Shown piece after piece: positions 16,321 to 24,544 of a stretch of 41,227 nt of DNA; the first letter of the stretch is position 1; each line of letters opens with the position of its first letter. The notes below the pieces were generated by a model. The model was not told the origin of the DNA. It saw only the letters and a program-made list of their open reading frames with translations, and ran no database searches. The translations under genes and the position numbers were made by a program. Source of the DNA: Streptomyces cacaoi (GTDB lineage Bacteria; Actinomycetota; Actinomycetes; Streptomycetales; Streptomycetaceae); contig NZ_BJMM01000051.1 in the NCBI RefSeq assembly GCF_006539165.1, positions 1 through 41,227 on the forward strand. The letters run 5' to 3'.

Positions 16321-16557
16321 GCCGTCAGTCTCGCAGTACACGGACGGGTCCGCCGCCCGGGCGGTCCCCACGGCCCGGGGCCACCGGCCGCCGCGCACAG
16401 GGCCGTTCGTCACTGGTTCGTGCACCGACGGTACGGACCAGCGCCCCCTCCGCGTACCCTTGTGGGCCAACATCCGGCCGGACCCCGTACCCAGCCGCCA
16501 CACCGGTGCGGACCACCGGAGCCCGACCGCAGACCTCACGAAGCGAGCGCACCGGAC

Positions 16558-17151
16558 ATGCCCAGCACACCGGACATGACGACAGACACCTCCGACGACC
16601 AGCGCACGGTGCCTGCCGAAGGCAGCGCCCCCTCCGACGCCCCCTCGGGCGCCGCCTCCGAAGCCGCACCCTCGGCCGCCGCCGTGCTGGACGCACTCCA
16701 GCACCAGCTCGCCGTCTACGCACGCCGCGCCGAACAGACCCGGCTGGGCGGCCTCGGCCAGGCCCGCAACTCCATGGACAGGGCCGCCTACCTGCTGCTC
16801 AACCGCCTCGGCCAGGAAGGGCCCATGGGCGTCAAGGCCCTGGCCTCCGGCATGGGCATCGACTCCTCGACGGTGACCCGCCAGGTCGCCCCGCTCGTCG
16901 AAACCGGCCTCGTCAAGCGCACCTCGCACCCGGAGGACGGCCGGGCCGTCGTCCTCCAGCTGTCGCCGCGCGGCGAGGCCCGGCTGGAGGAGGTGCGCGC
17001 CTCCCGGCGCCGGCTCATGGAGCTGATCACGGACGAGTGGACGGAGGAGGAACGGGCCACCTTCTGCGCACTGCTGACCCGGTTCAACACCGCCATGCTC
17101 GATCTGCCGCCCGGCGGGCCCGCCAACCCCGAGCAGTACAGGGCCGGTTAG
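16558..17151 (+). CDS. MarR-family transcriptional regulator
   Basis: This protein has 197 residues, with an acidic Ala/Pro/Ser-rich N-terminus of about 45 residues. The winged helix-turn-helix follows (about residues 70-150): LNRLGQEGPMGVKALASGMGIDSSTVTRQVAPLVETGLVKRTSHPEDGRAVVLQLSPRG, with the D-x-R wing signature. Dimerisation helices lie on both sides. ATGs at 16558 and 16576 are both possible; I chose the first. It is divergent from ilvA across 237 bases and may control that gene, itself or the downstream sigma-like gene. The ligand is unknown. Confidence 0.88.
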   Translation: MPSTPDMTTDTSDDQRTVPAEGSAPSDAPSGAASEAAPSAAAVLDALQHQLAVYARRAEQTRLGGLGQARNSMDRAAYLLLNRLGQEGPMGVKALASGMGIDSSTVTRQVAPLVETGLVKRTSHPEDGRAVVLQLSPRGEARLEEVRASRRRLMELITDEWTEEERATFCALLTRFNTAMLDLPPGGPANPEQYRAG

Positions 17152-17215
17152 GGCCTGCCCGCCTCTTGATTCGATCAGCGCGCCTGCCGTCCCATGACGG
17201 GGGGAGGCGCGCGGA

Positions 17216-17749
17216 GTGCGAGAGCGACGTGCACGGCGGGAACGCCTCCGCGCCCGGGAGTTCGACGCGTTCGTCGCGGGCGCGGGCGGCCGGCTCCTGC
17301 ATGCCGCCACCCTGCTGACGGCCGAACCGCCCGGCGCGGCACCCGAGGCCGAACGGCTGCTCGTCCTCGCCCTGGCCCGCACCCGCGCCGACTGGGCCCG
17401 GCTGCGCGGCGAGGACCCCTACCACCACGCACGCCGCGAGCTGGCCGCCCGCTACGCGCTCTCCCTCCGGCGCCACCGGCGGTCCCGCGGCGGGCTGCTC
17501 GGTGCGCTGCCGCCGCGGGAACGGCTGGTGCTGGTGCTCCGGCTGTTCGAGGGCGTCGGCGAGGAGCAGACCGCCGCAGCGCTCGGCCTGCCCGTCGAGC
17601 GGGTGCGCCTGCTGCTGGAGCGCGGCACGGCGACCCTGCTGAGCCGCCCTCCCGCGGGGGATGCGCCCGCACGGCCCCGTGCGCGCCGCGCCCGCCGCGC
17701 CCGCGCGGGCCGGCCCGGCGCCGTGCCCGGCACGGAGGGGGCCGTATGA
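17216..17749 (+). CDS. Degenerate ECF-type sigma factor
   Basis: This protein has 177 residues. The N-terminal half (REFDAFVAGAGGRLLHAATLLTAEPPGAAPEAERLLVLALARTRADW) resembles sigma region 2 of the SigE-like Streptomyces group, but it is short and lacks a clear -10-binding motif. The middle (LGALPPRERLVLVLRLFEGVGEEQTAAALGLPVERVRLLLERGTATL) is a good region 4 helix-turn-helix. The tail is Arg/Ala-rich. The GTG start follows GGGGGAGG. Its stop overlaps the ATG of the small membrane protein (ATGA), a sigma/anti-sigma-like arrangement. Whether it still directs transcription is open. Confidence 0.65.
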   Translation: MRERRARRERLRAREFDAFVAGAGGRLLHAATLLTAEPPGAAPEAERLLVLALARTRADWARLRGEDPYHHARRELAARYALSLRRHRRSRGGLLGALPPRERLVLVLRLFEGVGEEQTAAALGLPVERVRLLLERGTATLLSRPPAGDAPARPRARRARRARAGRPGAVPGTEGAV

Positions 17750-17997
17750 GCCTGCCGGACCGCAGGGAGAACGAGGTGCGGCGGCTGCTGGCCCACCGGC
17801 CGGGCCGCCCCGTGCCGGCGGACCTCGCCGAGCGGGCCGGCCTGCTCGGCACCCGCCTGCTGCGCCGTCGGCGGGCCCTCCTCGCGGCGGCCTGGCTCGT
17901 GCTGGGCGCCGCCGCCGTGGCCCTCGCCGCCTGGGCGCTGGCCACCGAACCGTGGTCGGTGCCGCCGCCCGCCACCTCGCCCACCGGCGGATGGTGA
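17746..17997 (+). CDS. Small membrane protein coupled to the sigma-like gene
   Basis: This protein has 83 residues. The N-terminal 40 are charged (DRRENEVRRLLAHRPGRPVPADLAERAG), then RRRR, then one transmembrane helix (about residues 47-67), then a short Pro/Thr-rich outer tail. The start overlaps the sigma-like gene by four bases. By position it could be a minimal anti-sigma factor, but it lacks the His/Cys zinc motif of ZAS anti-sigma domains. That role is inference only. Confidence 0.7.
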   Translation: MSLPDRRENEVRRLLAHRPGRPVPADLAERAGLLGTRLLRRRRALLAAAWLVLGAAAVALAAWALATEPWSVPPPATSPTGGW

Positions 17998-18038
17998 GAC
18001 GGACGGCGGGCGGGGACCTCCGGGCGGCGGCGCCCGCC

Positions 18039-19265
18039 TCAGCCGAGCGCCTGGGTGAGGTCGGCCAGCAGATCGTCGACGGACTCGATGCCCACCGACA
18101 GGCGCACCAGGTCAGCGGGGACCTCCAGCGCGGAGCCCGCCGCCGAGGCGTGCGTCATCCGGCCCGGGTGCTCGATGAGGGACTCCACACCGCCCAGGGA
18201 CTCGCCCAGCGTGAACAGCCGCGCCCGGTCGCAGACCCGGACGGCGGCCTCCTCGCCCTCCGCGACCCGGAACGAGACCATCCCGCCGAAGGCCCGCATC
18301 TGCTTGGCCGCGATCTCGTGCCCGGGGTGCTCGGGCAGACCGGGGTAGAAGACCGTGGACACCTTCGGGTGCGCCTGGAGGAGCTGGGCGACGCGGGCGG
18401 CGTTCGCGCAGTGCCGGTCCATGCGCACGGCGAGCGTCTTGAGGCCGCGCAGCACCAGCCAGGAGTCGAACGGGCCGCACACGGCGCCCATCGCGTTCTG
18501 GTGGAAGGCCAGTTCGTCGGCGAGCGCCGGGTCCCGGGCGACGAGGGCGCCGCCGACGACGTCCGAGTGGCCGCCCATGTACTTCGTCATGGAGTGCACG
18601 ACCACGTCGGCGCCCAGGGCGAGCGGCTGCTGGAGATAGGGGCTGGCGAAGGTGTTGTCGACGACGAGCCGTGCCCCCGCCGCGTGCGCCACCTCGGCCA
18701 CCGCCGCGATGTCGGTGATCCCCAGCAGCGGGTTGGACGGCGTCTCCACCCACACCGCCTTGGTGCGCTCCCGCACGGCGGCCCGGACGGCCTCGGGGTC
18801 GGAGGAGTCGGCCACCGACCACTGCACGCCCCACCGCTCGGCGACCCGCGCGAACAGCCGGAACGTGCCGCCGTAGGCGTCGTCCGGGATCACCACGTGG
18901 TCGCCGGGGGTGAGCAGCGTACGCAGCAGGCAGTCCTCGGCGGCCATGCCGGAGGCGAACGCGAGACCGCGCCCGCCGCGCGGTCCGCCCTCCAGCGCCG
19001 CGAGGTTCTCCTCCAGCGCCGTACGCGTCGGGTTGGCGGAACGGCTGTACTCGTAGCCGCCGCGCAGACCGCCGACGCCGTCCTGTTTGTAGGTGGAGAC
19101 CTGGTAGATGGGCGGGACGACCGCGCCGGTCGCCGCGTCGGGCTCCTGCCCCGCGTGGATGGCGAGGGTCTCGAAGCCGCCCGGGTGCCTGCCGGCGGGA
19201 TCGCCGCCGGCGCTGTCCGTGCCGGCGTCCACGCCGGCGATGCCGTTGTCGCGCTGCTCACTCAT
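18039..19265 (-). CDS. metB: Cystathionine gamma-synthase / PLP trans-sulfuration enzyme
   Basis: This 408-residue enzyme of the Cys/Met metabolism PLP family joins an activated homoserine and cysteine to cystathionine, or cleaves it. The PLP lysine is Lys228 in VVHSMTKYMGGHSDV. Other signatures are YSRSANPTR (phosphate binding by the partner subunit), FASGMAA, VVDNTFASPY and SLGGVESLIEHP. Gamma-synthase, gamma-lyase and O-acetylhomoserine sulfhydrylase are hard to tell apart by sequence alone; gamma-synthase is the usual annotation for this actinomycete type. The start ATG at 19265 has no strong ribosome binding site. Confidence 0.88.
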   Translation of the reverse strand: MSEQRDNGIAGVDAGTDSAGGDPAGRHPGGFETLAIHAGQEPDAATGAVVPPIYQVSTYKQDGVGGLRGGYEYSRSANPTRTALEENLAALEGGPRGGRGLAFASGMAAEDCLLRTLLTPGDHVVIPDDAYGGTFRLFARVAERWGVQWSVADSSDPEAVRAAVRERTKAVWVETPSNPLLGITDIAAVAEVAHAAGARLVVDNTFASPYLQQPLALGADVVVHSMTKYMGGHSDVVGGALVARDPALADELAFHQNAMGAVCGPFDSWLVLRGLKTLAVRMDRHCANAARVAQLLQAHPKVSTVFYPGLPEHPGHEIAAKQMRAFGGMVSFRVAEGEEAAVRVCDRARLFTLGESLGGVESLIEHPGRMTHASAAGSALEVPADLVRLSVGIESVDDLLADLTQALG

Positions 19266-19440
19266 GGGAGCGAGACTAGTGGGCCGTACGGTGGAGGGGG
19301 GCGGGGTCGGCCAGACCGTGCCCGCGCACCGGCGGCGTGCCGGGGCGCCCGTCCGCGGACGCTCCCGGCAGCCGGCCGGGGCACCCGCCGGTGAGCCGTC
19401 GCGCGCCCCGCGCCGACGGCCCCGCCGCCGCCCGGCCCGC

Positions 19441-19475
19441 CCGACCCGACCCGACCCGATCCGACCCCCGACATC
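19441..19475. repeat. Short CCGAC/CCGAT tandem run
   Basis: The 5-base unit (C)CCGAC repeats imperfectly about six times in the 274-base region between the divergent metB and TPR-like genes. It is low complexity. I see no other element in 19266-19539 apart from a possible ribosome binding site GGAGAG near 19525. Confidence 0.55.
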
Positions 19476-19539
19476 CCAGACCGACCCAGAGCCGCCGCCG
19501 ACCCGCCGCCGAGCCCAACCGCGTGGAGAGACCGACGCC

Positions 19540-20697
19540 ATGGAAGCCCTTCTCCTCCTGATCGCCCTCGCCGCCGTCTTCGGCGCGGTGGGCTACCCCG
19601 CCCTGCGCCGCCGCCGGCTGCGCAAGGAAGGCGCCCAGGGACTGGCACAGGCCGTCGATCCCACGGCCGGGTACGGCTTCGTACCGCCCGACGAGCTGGA
19701 TGTGCGCCTGCCGGGTCCCGACCGCGAACTGGTCGAGGCGCTGGAGGAGACGCAGCGCACCCAGGACTGGCAGCCCGTCGCGCGGCTGCTGGCCTTCACC
19801 GGGGACGAGTACGAGCTGCGCTGGCAGCGCGTCCAGTCGCTGGCCGGCGCCGCCGCGATGGAGCTGGCCCGGGCCCGGAAGGACGGGCACCAGGAGCCCT
19901 CGGAGGCCGTGGACACCGTGTCCTTCAGCAAGGAGCCGCGGCCCGCCGACGCGCGCTGGCTGCGCGAGTGGCGCGCCCGGCAGCCCCGCGACCACGGCGG
20001 CGCCCAGGTGTACGCCCAGTTCCTGGTCTTCCAGGCGCTGGCCGACACCTCCGAGGACCGCCGGATCTTCCTGGAGGAGGCACGCAACGTCGCCCGCGAC
20101 GCGGCCTCGCTCGCCTCCGAGGACCCCACGCCGTATCTGACGGAGCTGGTCGTCGCCCGCCATCTGCGCTACTCCGAGGCGGAGTTCGACGCGGTGTGGT
20201 CGACCGTGCGCCGGCTGGCCCCGCACCACATGGGCGCGCATCTGGCGGCCCTGGCGTACTGGACGGCCCTGGACTCCGGCGCCAAGGAACGCACCGACGC
20301 CTTCGCACAGGCCGCCGCGGCCCAGGCGCCCGAGGGCACGCTGCTGCCCGCGCTGCCGCTGTTCGCCGTCTACGACCATCTGCCCGAGGTGAACGTCGTA
20401 CGCGGGCTGTACCAGAGCGAGACCGTCCGCAACGCCATCGAGGCCGCCGAGTACGCCGTCGACCAGGTCGAGGACGACCACCCCGTGCGCCCCCATGTGC
20501 TGCACCTGCTGGTGTGGTTCCTGGTGCGCGCCGAGCGGTACGAGGAGGCGATGGAGGCGCTGGCCGCCGTCGACGGCCACGTCGGCGCCGTCCCCTGGGT
20601 CGACGAGGGCGACCCGGCCGCCGCCTACACCGCCTACCGCGCCCTGGCGGTCGCCGGCTGGGAGGCGGCGAGCGGGCCGCACGCACGGCGGACCTGA
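19540..20697 (+). CDS. Membrane-anchored protein of unknown function
   Basis: This protein has 385 residues. An N-terminal transmembrane helix (about residues 2-18, EALLLLIALAAVFGAVG) is followed by basic residues (RRRRLRKEG) and a long soluble helical domain. The pattern of paired helices (for example ARHLRYSEAEFDAVWSTVRRLAPHHMGAHLAALAYW and HPVRPHVLHLLVWFLVRAERYEEAMEALAAV) resembles TPR-type solenoids. GGAGAG lies about eight bases before the ATG. It is divergent from metB. I know of no function; a protein-binding or scaffolding role is a guess from the fold. Confidence 0.8.
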   Translation: MEALLLLIALAAVFGAVGYPALRRRRLRKEGAQGLAQAVDPTAGYGFVPPDELDVRLPGPDRELVEALEETQRTQDWQPVARLLAFTGDEYELRWQRVQSLAGAAAMELARARKDGHQEPSEAVDTVSFSKEPRPADARWLREWRARQPRDHGGAQVYAQFLVFQALADTSEDRRIFLEEARNVARDAASLASEDPTPYLTELVVARHLRYSEAEFDAVWSTVRRLAPHHMGAHLAALAYWTALDSGAKERTDAFAQAAAAQAPEGTLLPALPLFAVYDHLPEVNVVRGLYQSETVRNAIEAAEYAVDQVEDDHPVRPHVLHLLVWFLVRAERYEEAMEALAAVDGHVGAVPWVDEGDPAAAYTAYRALAVAGWEAASGPHARRT

Positions 20698-20913
20698 GCG
20701 GGCCCGCCCTCCCACCGGCCCGCCCTCTTCGGCGGCCCGGCGCGGCGAGGGGACGACAGCGCGGCGGCGCGACGGACGCGGCGGGCGTGACGGACACGGC
20801 GCACGGCGCGGCGAATGTCCAAGCGTCCGGTGCGTTCGTACATGGACGCGCCGGACGGGGCACGTGAAGGCTCCCGACGGTGCCGCTCCGCTTCCGCCGT
20901 CCCGGGAGGATCC

Positions 20914-23136
20914 ATGCCGCTGTCCCGCCGCACGCTCCTGGCCTCGCTCACCCTCACCGGCGCCGGTGCCGTCGCCGCACCGGCGGCCACCGCGTCGGCG
21001 CACGGCACGGGGGAGGCCGCACGGGCGCTCGCCCGGCTGCTGCCGCGCCACACGGACCAGGTGACGTTCCGGACGACCGCGCGGCGGGACGGCGCGGACG
21101 TCTTCCGGGTCTTGGGCGGCGCGGGCGCGCTCGTCGTCGAGGGCACCACGCCCGCCGTGCAACTCACCGGACTGCACCGGTATCTGCGGCACACCGCGCG
21201 CGCCTCGTTCTCCTGGAACGGCGCGCAGACCCGGCTGCCGGCCCGGCTGCCCGGCGTGGCGGAACCGATCGTGCGGAGGGCGAACGTCCGCCACCGCTTC
21301 GTCTTCAACGACACCAACGAGGGCTACACCGGCCCCTACCGCACCTGGGAGCGCTGGGAGCACACCCTCGACGTGCTCGCCCTGCACGGCTACAACGAGG
21401 TGTTCCTCTCGCTCGGCGCGGACGCCGTACTCCACCGGGTCTTCCAGGAGTTCGGCTACTCCGCCGCCGAACTGAGCGCCTGGACGCCGGGCCCGGCCCA
21501 CCAGCCCTGGTGGCTGTTGCAGAACATGTCCGGCTTCGGCGGCCCCGTCACCCGGCAACTCCTCGACGCACGCGCCGCGCTGGCCCGCCGCGTCGCCGAC
21601 CGGGCCCGCGCGCTCGGTATGACGCCCGTGCTGCCCGGCTACTTCGGCACCGTCCCGCCCGGGTTCGCCGACCGCAACCCCGGCGCGCGCACCGTCCCGC
21701 AGGGCGACTGGTGCGGCTTCCGCCGCCCCGACTGGCTCGACCCGCGCGGGGAGGTCTTCGCCCGGGTCGCCGCCCGCTTCTACGCCGTGCAGGGCGAACT
21801 CCTCGGCACCAGCGGCATGTACAAGATGGACCTGCTGCACGAGGGCGGACAGGCCGGGGACGTGCCCGTCGGCGAGGCCGCCCGGGCCGTGGAGACGGCG
21901 CTGCGCACCGCACGCCCGGGCGCCGTGTGGGCCCTGCTCGGCTGGCAGAACAACCCGCGCAAGGAGATCCTCGACGCCGTCGACCGGGACCGGCTGTTCG
22001 TCGTGGACGGCCTCTCCGACCGGTTCCCCGACGTCACCGACCGCGAGGCGGACTGGGGCGGTGCCCCCTACGCCTTCGGCTCCATCTGGAACTTCGGCGG
22101 CCACACCGCCATGGGCGCCAACACCCCCGACTGGGCCGAGCTGTACGAGACCTGGCGCACCAGGCCCGGCAGCGCCCTCGACGGCATCGCCCTGATGCCC
22201 GAGGGCGCCGACAACAACCCGGCGGCCCTCGCGCTCTTCAGCGACCTCGCCTGGACGGAGGGCCGGGTGGACCTCGCGGAATGGTTCGCCGAATGGCCCG
22301 CCTACCGGTACGGCACGGGCCCCGGCGGCCGGGCCGACCCGTACGCCGTCGCCGCCTGGGACGTGCTGCGCCGCACCGCCTACGGCACCACCCGCGCCGA
22401 CTCCTGGAGCGAACCGCACGACGGACTGTTCGGCGCCCGCCCCGGCCTCACCGTCACGACCGCCGCCTCCTGGTCACCCGGTCGACTGCGCTACGACCCC
22501 GAGGAGTTCGCCCGCGCCCTCCCCGCCCTCCTCGCCGTCGCGCCCGCGCTGCGCACCGGCTCCGGCTACCGCTACGACCTGCTCGACGTCACCCGCCAGG
22601 TCGTCTCCCACCGCTCACGGCAGCTCCTGCCCCGCATCCGCGCGGCGTACGAGGCGAAGGACCGGGCCCGCTTCACCGAGCTGACCGCCGAGTGGTTCCG
22701 CTGGATGGAGCTGCTGGAGAAGGCCGTCGCTACCGACCCGGGCCATCTGCTGGGCCGGTGGACGGCCGAGGCCCGCTCCTGGGGCTCCTCCCGCGAGGAG
22801 CGGGACCGTCTCGCCCACGACGCCGAAACCCTGCTTACCGTCTGGGGCCCCCGGCAGGCCGCCGACGAGGGCGGACTGCGCGACTACGCCAACCGCGAGT
22901 GGTCCGGGCTCGTCTCCGGCCTCTACACGCTGCGCTGGCGCACGTACTTCGACGGGCTGGACGCGGCGCTCGCCGAGGGCCGCGAGCCCGAGCCGGTGGA
23001 CTGGTACGCGCTGGAGGAGAAGTGGCTGCGCGAACATCCCCCCTGCGCCACCGAGCCCACCGGGGACATCGTCGCGATCGCCGCACAGGTCAGGGACGCC
23101 CTGGGCCTCAAGGCGCCCGCGCCGCAGGGGCGTTGA
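20914..23136 (+). CDS. Alpha-N-acetylglucosaminidase, glycoside hydrolase family 89
   Basis: This 740-residue exported enzyme would release terminal alpha-linked GlcNAc. The signal is twin-arginine-like (MPLSRRTLLASL), cut near residue 30. The family 89 (NAGLU-like) features are in order: N-terminal alpha/beta domain, QNMSGFGGP (about 203-211), Glu310 in DLLHEGG, WNFGGH, and Glu430 in ALMPEGADNNP. Glu310 and Glu430 line up with the acid and nucleophile pair of human NAGLU (Glu316, Glu446), with similar spacing. An all-helical C-terminal domain completes the usual length. GGGAGGA lies just before the ATG. It is convergent with the Hpg gene cassette and is probably not part of that cluster. Confidence 0.9.
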   Translation: MPLSRRTLLASLTLTGAGAVAAPAATASAHGTGEAARALARLLPRHTDQVTFRTTARRDGADVFRVLGGAGALVVEGTTPAVQLTGLHRYLRHTARASFSWNGAQTRLPARLPGVAEPIVRRANVRHRFVFNDTNEGYTGPYRTWERWEHTLDVLALHGYNEVFLSLGADAVLHRVFQEFGYSAAELSAWTPGPAHQPWWLLQNMSGFGGPVTRQLLDARAALARRVADRARALGMTPVLPGYFGTVPPGFADRNPGARTVPQGDWCGFRRPDWLDPRGEVFARVAARFYAVQGELLGTSGMYKMDLLHEGGQAGDVPVGEAARAVETALRTARPGAVWALLGWQNNPRKEILDAVDRDRLFVVDGLSDRFPDVTDREADWGGAPYAFGSIWNFGGHTAMGANTPDWAELYETWRTRPGSALDGIALMPEGADNNPAALALFSDLAWTEGRVDLAEWFAEWPAYRYGTGPGGRADPYAVAAWDVLRRTAYGTTRADSWSEPHDGLFGARPGLTVTTAASWSPGRLRYDPEEFARALPALLAVAPALRTGSGYRYDLLDVTRQVVSHRSRQLLPRIRAAYEAKDRARFTELTAEWFRWMELLEKAVATDPGHLLGRWTAEARSWGSSREERDRLAHDAETLLTVWGPRQAADEGGLRDYANREWSGLVSGLYTLRWRTYFDGLDAALAEGREPEPVDWYALEEKWLREHPPCATEPTGDIVAIAAQVRDALGLKAPAPQGR

Positions 23137-23158
23137 GCGGCGCGTCCGGCCTCCGCCG

Positions 23159-23186
23159 CGCCGGGCGCCCGTCCCCGCGCCCGGCG
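23159..23186. terminator. Bidirectional hairpin between GH89 and hpgT genes
   Basis: CGCCGGGCGC (23159-23168) pairs exactly with GCGCCCGGCG (23177-23186) around an 8-base loop. It lies 22 bases after the GH89 stop and 35 bases beyond the hpgT stop, so it can end transcripts from both convergent genes and marks one edge of the biosynthetic cluster. Confidence 0.75.
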
Positions 23187-23221
23187 GTGTGGCGGGCCCG
23201 CGCCCGGCGGCGCCGCGACGG

Positions 23222-24544
23222 TCAGCCGGCCTGTTCCCGGATCAGCGCCGCCAGCCGGTCCAGGCCCAGTTCGATCTGTTCCGGTGTGACCTGGCTGAAG
23301 GAGAGGCGGATCCGGTCGGCGGCCGATTCGCCCTCGTAGAAGTGGCGCATGGGGGTCCACAGGACGCCGTGTTCCCTGGCGGAGTGTTCCAGGAGGGCGT
23401 CGTCGCCGCGGAACGGGACCGTGACGACCAGGAAGAAGCCCCCGCCGGGCGTGTTCCAGGCGACCCGGGGCCGACTGCCCGCGGGGAAGCGCCGGGCCAG
23501 CCCGTCGAGCATCCGGCGGAGGTTGTCCCGGTACACCTCGATCTCGCGCCGGTTGGCCTTCTCCAGGCTGTACCCGTGTTCCAGCAGTTTGCCGGCGATG
23601 ACGGCCTGCGAGAGGGCCGGGGTGTTCACGGTCACCATGCTCTTGACCTTCGACAGCTCGTCGGCGAAGAGCCCGGTCCGCCCGTCGGCGGTCCGTACGC
23701 GCTGGTCGGCGACGGCGAAGCCGAGCCGCGCGCCGGGGAAGCCGGTCTTCGCGAACGAGCCGAGGTAGACGACCTGGCCCGTGGTGTCCAGGGACTTCAG
23801 CGTCGGCAGCCGCTCGCCGGTGGCGTCGAACACCCCGTACGGGTTGTCCTCCAGAAGCAACAGGCCCTCCCGCGCGGCGAGTTCGAGGAGCGCGCGCCGC
23901 GTCGGAAGGTCCAGGCTGACCCCGGTCGGGTTCGAGAAGTCCGGCACCAGATAGCAGGCCCTGGGCCGCAGCCCCGCACGGCGCGCGCGGGAGAGCGCGG
24001 CCGTCAGGTCGTCGAGGTCCACGCCGTTGGGCGCCGAGGCGACGGGCAGCACCTCCATGTCCACCAGGCGCGCGGCGCCCACGAGTCCGACGTACGCCGG
24101 GGCGACGGCCAGCACCGCGTCCCGCGCGTCGGCGCGCAGCGCCCGCAGCACCAGGTACATCGCCTCCTGGCAGCCCACGGTGAGGACGAGTGCCTCCGGG
24201 TCGGCGTGGATGCCCTCGTCCACCTCCAGACAGCGGGCGACGACCTCGTGCACGATGCCCTTGGTGCGGCCGTACTGGAACAGCGCGCGCCGCACCTCGT
24301 CGGGCGGCAGCCGCCGCTCGTCCGCCAGATAGCGCTCGTAGCGGCGCAGGTACGTGTGGACCTGCTCGACCTCGAAGAAGCCTTCGTACGGCCGGCCGGG
24401 GGCGAACGAGACGGCGTCGGGGTAACGTCCCGCGATCTCGTTGAGGAAGTTCATGGACTCCAGGGCCGGGTCCCGCAGGCTCGTGTGCAGGCCCGCGACG
24501 TCCAGTTCCACAGGTCCGGTTTCCGGGGGCGGTGTGGCGGTCAT
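23222..24544 (-). CDS. hpgT: 4-Hydroxyphenylglycine aminotransferase
   Basis: This 440-residue fold-type I PLP aminotransferase would convert 4-hydroxyphenylglyoxylate to L-4-hydroxyphenylglycine (Hpg), usually with tyrosine as amino donor. SNPTG (about 204-208), EDNPY (232-236) and the PLP lysine Lys266 in GSFAKTGFPGARLGF are all present. The N-terminal segment ESMNFLNEIAGRYPDAVSFAPGRP is characteristic of the HpgT/DpgT group of glycopeptide clusters. Its ATG overlaps the stop of the hydroxymandelate oxidase gene (ATGA). It is the last gene of the cassette HmaS-Hmo-HpgT. The 3,5-dihydroxyphenylglycine role of some relatives is unlikely, since no DpgABCD genes are present. Confidence 0.9.
   Translation of the reverse strand: MTATPPPETGPVELDVAGLHTSLRDPALESMNFLNEIAGRYPDAVSFAPGRPYEGFFEVEQVHTYLRRYERYLADERRLPPDEVRRALFQYGRTKGIVHEVVARCLEVDEGIHADPEALVLTVGCQEAMYLVLRALRADARDAVLAVAPAYVGLVGAARLVDMEVLPVASAPNGVDLDDLTAALSRARRAGLRPRACYLVPDFSNPTGVSLDLPTRRALLELAAREGLLLLEDNPYGVFDATGERLPTLKSLDTTGQVVYLGSFAKTGFPGARLGFAVADQRVRTADGRTGLFADELSKVKSMVTVNTPALSQAVIAGKLLEHGYSLEKANRREIEVYRDNLRRMLDGLARRFPAGSRPRVAWNTPGGGFFLVVTVPFRGDDALLEHSAREHGVLWTPMRHFYEGESAADRIRLSFSQVTPEQIELGLDRLAALIREQAG

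Noticed and set aside
19276..22419. 1047-residue open frame on the minus strand
   Set aside because: It runs antisense through the metB upstream region, the TPR-like gene and GH89. The translation is Gly/Ala/Arg/Pro-rich with no motifs, a product of high third-position GC on the real strand.
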